Of a stretch of 64,000 bases of DNA, positions 34,851-43,137 are shown in pieces. The notes below the pieces were generated by a model. That model was given only the letters and a program-made list of their open reading frames with translations, was not told the DNA's origin and made no database searches. The stretch's first letter is position 1; each line of letters opens with the position of its first letter. The stretch lies in contig NZ_JAMHIW010000007.1 in NCBI RefSeq assembly GCF_023896955.1, positions 124,001 to 188,000 on the forward strand. The letters run 5' to 3'. Source of the stretch: Micromonospora sp. RHAY321. GTDB lineage: Bacteria; Actinomycetota; Actinomycetes; Mycobacteriales; Micromonosporaceae. A program made the position numbers and the translations under genes.

Positions 34851-36698
34851 GAACGTGTCGAGTTCCTGGTCCGGCACGCCGCGGCCGACCCAGTCGGCCA
34901 GCTCGATGGGATCCAGCGCCACCGTTGCGTGGCCCCGCGACCGGAGCCCGTGGACGACGGCCAGGACGAGTTCCGGACGGCACAGCAGGGCGCGGGTCGC
35001 CGGGTCGGCGGGACGGTCGATCTGGGTGAGGCCGAGACCCACCCAGCCGTGCACGCTCGACGGGTCCTGTCTCAGTTCACCGAGGTAGCCGGCACGCGCC
35101 CGCTCCACGTCGCCGGCCACCAGTGTGAGGTCGGCCGGGGTGGCGCCCGCGACCCTGGCGCCCACCTCCTCGGGCGAGGCGCACAGTCGACCAAACTCGT
35201 CCGGGTCGACCAGCAGGTATCTGCGCAGCACAGCCCTCGCGTCGAGCAGACCCTCCGGAGGCGCCACCAGCACCTTCCGGCCGTCGATGGCGAGGACAGC
35301 CTCCGCTGCCGGGTCGCGGCGCTGCCAGGCCACCGCCAGCGCATCCCGGTCGGCCGGGTCGAGGCACACGTTGTGGCCCCGCCACATTGCGCGGTGATCG
35401 AGGGCGACGGCGTGCGCCGCATCGAGCGCGGCGACAGGCACCGCGTCTTCCTGACACGTCTCCAGTTCCGCGTGCAGCGTCTCGACGAACCGCTGGCCGT
35501 GCGTGGTCAAGCGGCCGGACGCCGCCATGAGCCGCAGGACGCCGAGGGTCTGCCGCCGCCACAGCGCGAACTCGAAGTCCGCGGCGGGGCGGTCGGTGGG
35601 CGGCGCGTGGTGTCGGTGAACCCGCCAGAACCGGGTGATGCCGGCGAACGCGTACGCGCCCTGAAGGACGCCGGCAAGTGGCCTGGGGTCGTCGCGCCAC
35701 GGGGCGTAGTAGCGGATCGGGCCGCCGCTCTCGGAGAGGGCGAGCAGGTGAGACAACGCGCCGAGCTTGTGGTGCTGCGACTCGTGCACCAGGGTCACGG
35801 CCAACTGTGCCGCGTCGTCCGGCTCGGAGAGCAGGACGCCGCCGAAGGCCTCGGCTCCGGACGCGGACAGTTGGCGGAACCGGTCCCGGCGTGGCAGCGG
35901 TGCCACGGTCCGCAGGATCCCGGCGATCGCCAGGGCCGTGCCGCGCTGCTCGCTGACCAGCAGCTCCCAGGCCTGCGCGAGACACGCACGCCAGCGGGCG
36001 ATCTCGGGTGCCGACAGCGGCTGGGGCGACGAGGGGCCTCGCAGGTCCCGGTACACGTCACGATCGAGCAGTTCGACCCGGAGGCCGACGCCGTCCGCAG
36101 CGGCCTCGACGATGATCGGCTCATGCCAGTCCGGATCACCGGCCACGCACCGGACGGTCCGTCCGCCGGTCACCAGGTCGACCTGTCCGTCCCGGGCCCG
36201 CACGCGGACGACCGGGACGGCCGACGCGATCGAGGCGGAGCCCACGGTGGGTAGCACCGCCGCGCCGTCGCGCACCGGGATGTCGAGGTCGAAGGAGAGG
36301 CCCGCGCGGACAGCGCTCGCCGCGGCCAACGCGTGCAGGTATCCGACGTCCAGCCACAACGGCACGAGAAGGTCGGAGTCGTCTCGCAGCCGACGCAGGG
36401 TGTGCGCGGCCCAGATGCCGACCTGTGGCCGGGCCAGGACGTCTTCGGTGACGTCCGGAGCGGCACCGTGCGCCTGGACCAGAAGCTGCCAGGCGTCAGC
36501 GACGGGCGCGAGCGGACCGGCGGCATCGGGCCGGGTGGCGCAGCTGTCCAGGAGGACCCGCAGCACGATCAGCCGCCAACTGCGCTCGGACCTCCAGAGC
36601 GCCTCGACGGTCCGTTCGGCTCCCCCACCGGACGCCAGGGCGTGAAAGTGCTCGGGTTCGAGGTACGTCGGCCCTAACGGCACGGGATCAGACGCCAT
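34824..36698 (-). CDS. Stand-alone HExxH peptide-modification enzyme (aKG-HExxH-type peptide beta-hydroxylase family)
   Basis: A 624-residue cytoplasmic protein. Near residue 300 is AVTLVHESQHHKLGALSHLL, in which His305, Glu306 and His309 form the HExxH site. It is followed by YAPWRDDPRPLAGVLQGAYAFAGITRFW, the conserved block of the mod_HExxH family. Proteins of this family are annotated as alpha-ketoglutarate-dependent peptide hydroxylases acting on RiPP precursors. In FxSxx systems the domain is often fused to the radical SAM enzyme FxsB; here it stands alone. ATG 36698 (GAGGAAC upstream) overlaps the stop of the precursor gene by 11 nt, so the two are co-translated. That makes the peptide its probable substrate. 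Confidence 0.85.
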   Translation of the reverse strand: MASDPVPLGPTYLEPEHFHALASGGGAERTVEALWRSERSWRLIVLRVLLDSCATRPDAAGPLAPVADAWQLLVQAHGAAPDVTEDVLARPQVGIWAAHTLRRLRDDSDLLVPLWLDVGYLHALAAASAVRAGLSFDLDIPVRDGAAVLPTVGSASIASAVPVVRVRARDGQVDLVTGGRTVRCVAGDPDWHEPIIVEAAADGVGLRVELLDRDVYRDLRGPSSPQPLSAPEIARWRACLAQAWELLVSEQRGTALAIAGILRTVAPLPRRDRFRQLSASGAEAFGGVLLSEPDDAAQLAVTLVHESQHHKLGALSHLLALSESGGPIRYYAPWRDDPRPLAGVLQGAYAFAGITRFWRVHRHHAPPTDRPAADFEFALWRRQTLGVLRLMAASGRLTTHGQRFVETLHAELETCQEDAVPVAALDAAHAVALDHRAMWRGHNVCLDPADRDALAVAWQRRDPAAEAVLAIDGRKVLVAPPEGLLDARAVLRRYLLVDPDEFGRLCASPEEVGARVAGATPADLTLVAGDVERARAGYLGELRQDPSSVHGWVGLGLTQIDRPADPATRALLCRPELVLAVVHGLRSRGHATVALDPIELADWVGRGVPDQELDTFDPAGWLAV

Positions 36699-36906
36699 GT
36701 TCCTCCGAATCCGGCCCGGTGGGCCGCCTCCGGCTCGGGGAGGAGCCGTTGTAGCCGCTGATGCTGCCCCCCGTATCGGCAATGATCGCGCGCACCCGCG
36801 AGATCGCCGCAGTCATGCCGGTGAGGTCGACGGATCGCAGGGACGCGACGTCGACCGTTGACAGATCGAGCAACTCAGACTCGATATCAGCGAGGCCTTC
36901 CTCCAT
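36688..36906 (-). CDS. FxsA-like RiPP precursor peptide, non-canonical core GYNGSS
   Basis: A 72-residue peptide. The leader contains ELLDLSTVDVASLRSVDL and AAISRVRAIIAD, the acidic/hydrophobic pattern of FxSxx-COOH precursors. Where those peptides end in an aromatic-x-Ser motif at the C-terminus, this one has SISGYNGSS (residues 48-56) and then a 16-residue Pro/Arg/acidic tail ending HGV. ATG 36906 is chosen because GGAAGGG lies 9 nt upstream; an in-frame TTG at 36915 directly abuts it. Candidate modified residues are Tyr52, Asn53 and the Ser residues. Its stop overlaps the start of the HExxH gene. Confidence 0.78.
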   Translation of the reverse strand: MEEGLADIESELLDLSTVDVASLRSVDLTGMTAAISRVRAIIADTGGSISGYNGSSPSRRRPTGPDSEEHGV

Positions 36907-37049
36907 GTACGGCAACCCTTCCGACGATGACAGTCGATAAAACCATCATCTCTCATGTTTGCAGCGCAACGAAAGCGTCACATGGAGCAACGGGTACGAC
37001 AACCCGGATTCCGTGCCAGTCTGCGGTGCGGGGTGCCGGCGGCGCGCGA
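36907..37049 (-). promoter_or_regulatory. AT-rich promoter region of the precursor/HExxH operon
   Basis: Between the caspase stop (37050) and the precursor start lies a patch around 36936-36990 that is clearly richer in A/T than its surroundings. It includes TTTTAT on the minus strand at about 36945. It probably holds the promoter of the two-gene peptide operon, making it separable from the caspase gene. I cannot assign the -35 with confidence. Confidence 0.4.
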
Positions 37050-38165
37050 TCACGTGTACGGCACCAGCCGGGCGGCCCCGGTCTCGACGCCGGCCATCGC
37101 CGCGTCGTCGGTGGCGAAGAAGCGGACCGCCTCGACGAGTTCGGACAGTGCGCCCGGATACCGCAGACAGGTCCGTACGACGCTGATGGTGTCGAGCCGT
37201 GCCCCGTTGTGCCGCCGGATCGCCGCGTACACCTGGCCGCGCAGGAGGGACAGGATCTCCTCACGCTCGGCGGGCCGCCGGAACTCGGGTATCTCCAGCA
37301 ACGCGTCCACGAGAGGGGCCATCACGGTGGGTGACGGTGACGCGGCAGCCACCCGCACCGGCGGCCCCGCCTCGGGCCTGCCGAGAACGAGACCCTCGTC
37401 GCCCAGCCCGTTGCGGTACCAGAGGTACGTCGGCGTCTGCCCGGTGAGACCACTCGCCCGCAACTCGGCGAACCGCTCTCGTAGCGTGGTCACCAACCGA
37501 CCCGGGTCCCCGAGCCAGTCCGTGTCGCCGGACTCGACCAGTCGCAGGATCTCCCGGCTGAACAGGCCGGTACGTCGGACCCGCAGGTTGGCAGCGGCCT
37601 GACCGAGACCAGCGGCGAACACCACGTCCTGCGTCCGGCCTTCGACGGGGACTCCGCTGGGGAAAGTCTCGTTGCCGGTCGAGCGCCCCGCCTCGGGGCG
37701 CTCGCGCACCTGGCAGGCGTCGACGATCCACAACTGTCGGTTGAACGCCGGGACGAGGTCGGAGGCGAACGTCACGAGCATGGAATCGAGGTCGAGGGCG
37801 CCGGCATCGGTGGCGGTGGCGTCGGAGTAGTAGAGCCGCCGATGACGACCGGTGTCGACGTAGCCGTGGCCACCCCAGATCACGTAGAGGGTGGATCCGC
37901 GTCGGGTGGGCAGCTCGCGCAGCAGCACGTCCCGTACGGTCCCGCGGTCGGCGGGCCGCACGACGACGCCCGGCGGGACGACGTCCGAACCGGGGTCGGG
38001 CGCCAGCAGCACGGTCATCTGCTCCGGTGGCACCCCCCGCGCCACGAACCTGGTGGCGAACCGGACGGCGTCGTCGACCGGCCCGACCAGGCTCCACTCG
38101 CTCCCCGCCTCGTAGCGGTCGATGCCGACGATGACGACGTGGGCATCGCGGGGATCGTGCGGCAT
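37050..38165 (-). CDS. Caspase-family (C14) protease with C-terminal EAD2
   Basis: A 371-residue predicted cysteine protease effector. The caspase fold opens with DAHVVIVGIDRYEAGSEWSLVGPVDDAVRF. The catalytic His100 sits in VIWGGHGYVD and Cys151 in WIVDACQVRE. Residues about 285-352 (REEILSLLRGQVYAAIRRHN, then VVRTCLRYPGALSELVEAVRFF) form an effector-associated domain 2, the same adaptor type as in the VMAP-C protein at 29300. EAD2-EAD2 contact would bring the protease to the VMAP/STAND machinery. When activated it probably cleaves a partner or host proteins to cause dormancy or death; the target is unknown. ATG 38165 has no clear SD. Confidence 0.87.
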   Translation of the reverse strand: MPHDPRDAHVVIVGIDRYEAGSEWSLVGPVDDAVRFATRFVARGVPPEQMTVLLAPDPGSDVVPPGVVVRPADRGTVRDVLLRELPTRRGSTLYVIWGGHGYVDTGRHRRLYYSDATATDAGALDLDSMLVTFASDLVPAFNRQLWIVDACQVRERPEAGRSTGNETFPSGVPVEGRTQDVVFAAGLGQAAANLRVRRTGLFSREILRLVESGDTDWLGDPGRLVTTLRERFAELRASGLTGQTPTYLWYRNGLGDEGLVLGRPEAGPPVRVAAASPSPTVMAPLVDALLEIPEFRRPAEREEILSLLRGQVYAAIRRHNGARLDTISVVRTCLRYPGALSELVEAVRFFATDDAAMAGVETGAARLVPYT

Positions 38166-38325
38166 CCGGTCACCATCCCGTTCCGGAGGTGCGCTGGCAA
38201 GGCACCAGGCAGCGGCGCAGGCGGCGCCAGCGGCAACCGATCTTGTCGGAGGCGACGGTTAGCGTGTGGGCACTGTCGCCGCGCCGGCCACGTCGGGCCG
38301 GTCGCTGACCCCCTCGGAGGCCCCC

Positions 38326-39744
38326 ATGTCCCAGGAGACGACCTACCTCGAACTGTCCGAAGTGGACGGTGCGCACAAGTTCTACGAGGTCGTTGTCGAG
38401 GACGCCACGCTGACCGTGCGCTACGGCCGGATCGGCGACCAGGGGCAGACCAAGGCGAGCGCCTATCCGGACAACGCCCGCGCCCGTGCCGCCGCAGCGA
38501 AGAAGATCGGGGAGAAGGTCCGCAAGGGGTACGCCCCGGCCGTCCCCGGGGTTCGACAGAAGCGCACCGTCTCCCGCCGCCAGATCGTCAGCACCCGCTC
38601 GACCGCCCACACCGCACCGGTGCTGTGGCGCTACGACTCCGGTGCCCCCGCCTTCGGCATCTTCGTCGACGGGCAGCACTGCATGGTGGGCAACGAGCAC
38701 GGGGTGATCACCACCCTCGGCCACGACGCCCAGGTGCGCAGCCAGGTCCGCCTCCCCGACGGCGTGAAATGCATCGTCGCCGACGACGCCTGGATCTACG
38801 CCGGCTGCGACGACGGCAACGTCTACGACCTCTCCGGCAAGATGCCCCGGGTGGCGTACGCGATCGCGCCGGAGATCGACATCTACTGGCTGGACATTCA
38901 CGACGGCGTTCTGGGCGTCTCGGACGCCGACGGTGGGATCGCCGCCATCGACCACGAGGACGAGTTCCTCTGGCGCCGCCCGGGGCGGGGGCGCTCCGCC
39001 TGGATGGTGCGGTGCGACACCGACGCGCTCTACCACGGCCATTCGCAGGGCGTGACCGGCTACGACTGGCGTACCGGCCGCGAACTCTGGCACACCAGGA
39101 CCGGCTCGGTGCTCTTCGGATGGCAGGAGCCGGGCAGCGTGTTCGCCGGCACGGGCACCCGCGAGGTGGTGCGGCTGGCGAAGGACGGTCGGGTCGAGCG
39201 CAGCTACCGGTGCGACGCCCCGGTCTTCTCGTGCGCCACGGCCGAGGGCGGCCGGTACGTCTTCGCCGGTGACAGCCAGTCCTCGATCTACTGCTTTGAC
39301 GCGGCGGGCACCCGGCTGTGGAAGCTCGGCACCGGTTGCGGCTCGGCGTACTCCATGCAGTACCGCGACGGTCGGCTCTACGTCGTCACCACCGGCGGCC
39401 ACCTGGCGTGCATCGACGCCAGCGAGCCGGCGATCCGGGCGGCCCAGGTCGGGGACGTGCCGGAGGTGCTGGACGTCAAGGCGCCCCGCCAGGCACCCCG
39501 CACCGTGGAGCCGATGCTGGTCGAGGTGACCAGCGACGCCGGCGCGGGCGTGGTGGTGCAGTGCCTGGACGACCGGGGGCGGCTGCGGGTCCAGGTGCTC
39601 TCCGACGGCTACCGACGGGACTGGTCCGTGCAGTTCCCCAAGGGCATCCGGGAGCCGGGTGCCCGCTACCTGGTGACGGAGGTCCGCGAGTCCGGCCGCG
39701 GTGGGTTCTACCGGGCGTACGGCGACATCCGCCGGCTGCGCTGA
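38326..39744 (+). CDS. WGR domain + PQQ-like beta-propeller protein
   Basis: A 472-residue protein. Residues about 5-80 form a WGR domain (TYLELSEVDGAHKFYEVVVE, LTVRYGRIGDQGQTKAS, AAAKKIGEKVRKGY), a fold found in PARPs and bacterial MolR-type proteins that reads DNA ends or nucleic acid. Residues about 95-470 form a seven-bladed PQQ-like propeller (AGCDDGNVYDL, VFAGDSQSSIYCFDAAGTRLWKL). GGAGG precedes ATG 38326, and a -10-like TAGCGT lies at 38260-38265. No signal peptide is seen, so it is cytoplasmic. It is divergent from the caspase gene and may be a further sensor of the island, but this rests on position only. Confidence 0.82.
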   Translation: MSQETTYLELSEVDGAHKFYEVVVEDATLTVRYGRIGDQGQTKASAYPDNARARAAAAKKIGEKVRKGYAPAVPGVRQKRTVSRRQIVSTRSTAHTAPVLWRYDSGAPAFGIFVDGQHCMVGNEHGVITTLGHDAQVRSQVRLPDGVKCIVADDAWIYAGCDDGNVYDLSGKMPRVAYAIAPEIDIYWLDIHDGVLGVSDADGGIAAIDHEDEFLWRRPGRGRSAWMVRCDTDALYHGHSQGVTGYDWRTGRELWHTRTGSVLFGWQEPGSVFAGTGTREVVRLAKDGRVERSYRCDAPVFSCATAEGGRYVFAGDSQSSIYCFDAAGTRLWKLGTGCGSAYSMQYRDGRLYVVTTGGHLACIDASEPAIRAAQVGDVPEVLDVKAPRQAPRTVEPMLVEVTSDAGAGVVVQCLDDRGRLRVQVLSDGYRRDWSVQFPKGIREPGARYLVTEVRESGRGGFYRAYGDIRRLR

Positions 39745-39758
39745 GGGGCCCTTCGCAG

Positions 39759-41189
39759 CTAGGGGCTGTCCGTGGAGGCGGTGGCGGAGCGCCTCCGGAA
39801 CAGGCCCAGCCGGAGGGCCCGGAGCAGGGTGCCGGGGTGGCTCAGCGTCGCCGGGTGGTCGAGCATGGTGGTGACCCGGTTCAGCCGGGCGCTGAGCACC
39901 GGATCCGTCAGCGAGGCCCGGAAAAGCAGGTCACCGAACCACTTCGTGACCTTGTAGCCGGGCGGGTACGGGCCGTCGACGTGTGGGAGTTCGATGTCGG
40001 CGGAGGTGGAGATACGCCAGGCGGCGTCGACGACGACTGCGACCTGGTCGAAGTAGCCCCGCGCCGGCTCGTCCAGCTTCGGGTCCGACCGGAGGTACGC
40101 GGACAGGCAGGAGGCGTGCAGCGTCGCGGAGGTCATGCCCTGGCCGTACACCGGGTTGAAGGAGGCGACCGCGTCCCCGGCGGCGACCAGACCGGCGGGC
40201 ATCCGGTCGAGCCGGTGGAAGTCCCGGCGTCGACTGTCGGCCTGGTGGTACGTGACCACCCCGCCGATCATCTGCCCGTGCTCGGCGATGTCGCCGAACA
40301 TCGGCGGATAGTGCTCACGGCAGCGGGCGGTGAAGTCGGCGACGTCGCGGCTGGGCCGGTCCTCGTCGTAGCCGGCCACCAACATGATCCAGCGGTCCCC
40401 CTCGACGGAGTTGATCCCACCGATCCGCGCGGTACGGCCCTTGCCGGCCATGGTGTGGTAGACCACCACCCAGGCGTCGCTGACCTTCTCGTCCTGCTTG
40501 TAGAGCGCGGTCGCGTAGTTCAGCTTGATCGGCATCCGCTGCATGGGCGGGCGCGGCCACCCGTTGTCCGCCAGCCAGTCGCTCAGCCGGCTCGACCGCC
40601 CCATCGCGTCGACCACCAGGTCGGCCGGTTCGGCGACCGGCTCCGTGCCGCCGTCGGGCACGTACCGGGCGCCGGTCACGCGGCCGTCGGTGAAGACCAG
40701 GCCGTCGGCCCGGCCGTACACCATCCGGATGGTGTCGACGGCGAGGGTCCGCCGCCGGACCAGCGCCTCCAGGAACGGTCGCGTGGTGATCAGCGCCGGT
40801 CCGCTGCCGGAGGGCGCCGGTGGCAGCCCCAGCACCCCGTTCACGAAGATCTTCGCGGCGCCCTCGTCCCTCGGCGGAGGCGGGGCGCCGAGCGCGAGCG
40901 CCTCGTCGACGATGCCGGGAAACCAGCGCTCCAACTGGACCTGACCGGCCGGCAGCAACGCGTGCACCTGGCTGCCCTGCGGCACACCGGGCCGCGGATC
41001 GCCATCCGCCTCGGACGGGTCCCGCTCGATGATCAGCACCTCTTCGGCGTGGTCGCTGAGCACCCGGGCCGCCATCAACCCGGCGATGCTGCCACCGAGC
41101 ACGACCGCACGCCGCATGACCACTGTGGTCTCGGCCGGCCTGTCGGCTGTCGCTATCTCCGCGAAGATCCGGGACGGGGAGGGTGGCAT
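39759..41189 (-). CDS. FAD-dependent oxidoreductase/monooxygenase, paralogue 1
   Basis: A 476-residue PHBH-fold flavoprotein. Near residue 28 is RAVVLGGSIAGLMAARVL, the ADP-binding turn of FAD. ADLVVDAMGRSSRLSDWL is the second FAD-contacting motif, and AAGDAVASFNPVYGQGMTSATLHA carries the GD motif and ribityl contact. The 23-residue N-terminus before the Rossmann strand matches a 24-residue one in the gene at 50539, and the two share most motifs. The substrate is unknown; this subgroup often oxidises aromatic or isoprenoid natural products. GAGGAG lies 8 nt before ATG 41189. It is convergent with the WGR gene, whose stop is 14 nt away. Confidence 0.85.
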   Translation of the reverse strand: MPPSPSRIFAEIATADRPAETTVVMRRAVVLGGSIAGLMAARVLSDHAEEVLIIERDPSEADGDPRPGVPQGSQVHALLPAGQVQLERWFPGIVDEALALGAPPPPRDEGAAKIFVNGVLGLPPAPSGSGPALITTRPFLEALVRRRTLAVDTIRMVYGRADGLVFTDGRVTGARYVPDGGTEPVAEPADLVVDAMGRSSRLSDWLADNGWPRPPMQRMPIKLNYATALYKQDEKVSDAWVVVYHTMAGKGRTARIGGINSVEGDRWIMLVAGYDEDRPSRDVADFTARCREHYPPMFGDIAEHGQMIGGVVTYHQADSRRRDFHRLDRMPAGLVAAGDAVASFNPVYGQGMTSATLHASCLSAYLRSDPKLDEPARGYFDQVAVVVDAAWRISTSADIELPHVDGPYPPGYKVTKWFGDLLFRASLTDPVLSARLNRVTTMLDHPATLSHPGTLLRALRLGLFRRRSATASTDSP

Positions 41190-41272
41190 GCGATCGCTCC
41201 TCGGGGTGGTCGGGAAACCTCACCCACGACCGTAGCCACCAGATCCACCGCAGTCATTGCCCAGAACGCACA

Positions 41273-41307
41273 CGGGCGGCCCGGGCCGTCGCCGGCCGGG
41301 CCGCCCG
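41273..41307. terminator. Stem-loop downstream of the trypsin gene
   Basis: A perfect 12-bp stem (CGGGCGGCCCGG at 41273-41284 with 41296-41307) and an 11-nt loop, 14 nt past the minus-strand trypsin stop. Confidence 0.7.
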
Positions 41308-41320
41308 CTCGGTCGTACGG

Positions 41321-42180
<860 letters not shown>

Positions 42181-42308
42181 TTGAGATCAATGGATTGCGG
42201 AGGACATCCTCTCTGGGTCCTACTTCCGGCGCTATGGATTCCGGCAACGGTCCGGCGATCCGCTGGGCGTCTGCCGACAACCTGCGACCGGACAGAGAGG
42301 AGCGCAGC

Positions 42309-43049
42309 TCAGAGCTGGTGGCGAACCCACACGTTCGGTTCGACGTAGACGCCGTGGTCATGCTCGACGTCGCACCAGACCGGGACGAGCGCACCCGGCA
42401 CGTGCACCGGGCCGGTGCGGTCGAACGGCAGACCGGTCCAGCTTCGCCACTCCCGCAGCGTGCCCGGGATGGTCATCGACCGGGGGGCCACCGACTCGAT
42501 CTCCCCGCCGGCACGTACGTGCGTACGCAGCCACGGGTCGACCGGCAGGCCGTCGTCGCGGACACGGAAGGCGTACCGGTCCATCGGTTCGTCGGGAACC
42601 TCGTGCTTGGCGCTGGGGCGTACCGGCGCGACCAGCGTGCCGTAGCCGAGCCTGCGGGTGTTGTCGCGCATCGCGTCGAGCATCCTGGCGGACAGGCCCA
42701 GGCCGCGGGCCTCGGGACGGATGCAGATCTCCAACGCGGAGACGATGTTCGTCGGCGTACCGGCGAGGCGGTTGATCGTCGCCCGCTGCACGATCCGGTC
42801 CCATCCCCCGGGCGGCAGCCGTTCCTCCGTCCAGGACAGCGGAACGCTGTAGGCCCGCGCCACCGCCCGGTCCGGCTCACCGGGGTCGACGGCGAGGAGC
42901 ACGAACTCCGGGTACAGCTTGTCGGCGAGCGCGTAGTACAGCGATGCCATCGGATCACAGGTCATGAACTCCGGCCAGGCGCCGTCGAAGTCGTCGAGCA
43001 GTGGCGCCAGTTCGGGTCGCTGTGCGACCGTCACGAACTCAAGATCCAT
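42309..43049 (-). CDS. GNAT family N-acetyltransferase (long form)
   Basis: A 246-residue protein whose core (residues about 60-150) matches the GNAT fold: EFVLLAVDPGEPDRAVARAYSV, then SALEICIRPEARGLGLSARMLDAMRDNTRRLGY, where RGLGLSA is the acetyl-CoA pyrophosphate loop. The C-terminal 100 residues (HEVPDEPMDRYAFRVRDDG, ESVAPRSMTIPGTLREWRSW) belong to a less-studied actinobacterial subgroup. The start is ATG 43049, because a -10-like TATCGT lies 7 nt upstream with no SD, the leaderless arrangement. Substrate is unknown. The LacI gene ends 88 nt upstream on the same strand. Confidence 0.82.
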   Translation of the reverse strand: MDLEFVTVAQRPELAPLLDDFDGAWPEFMTCDPMASLYYALADKLYPEFVLLAVDPGEPDRAVARAYSVPLSWTEERLPPGGWDRIVQRATINRLAGTPTNIVSALEICIRPEARGLGLSARMLDAMRDNTRRLGYGTLVAPVRPSAKHEVPDEPMDRYAFRVRDDGLPVDPWLRTHVRAGGEIESVAPRSMTIPGTLREWRSWTGLPFDRTGPVHVPGALVPVWCDVEHDHGVYVEPNVWVRHQL

Positions 43050-43137
43050 CTGCCGGACGATAGCGGATCGCTCCGGCGGTGGCACCCGGGTTTCCTCCCC
43101 CCTCTTCCCTCCGCCGGCCGGGGGAACCTCCTGGTCG

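Noticed and set aside
28817-38165. The island considered as an integrated mobile element
   Set aside because: No integrase, transposase, att-like direct repeats or flanking tRNA; base composition matches the surroundings apart from one short AT-rich promoter patch.
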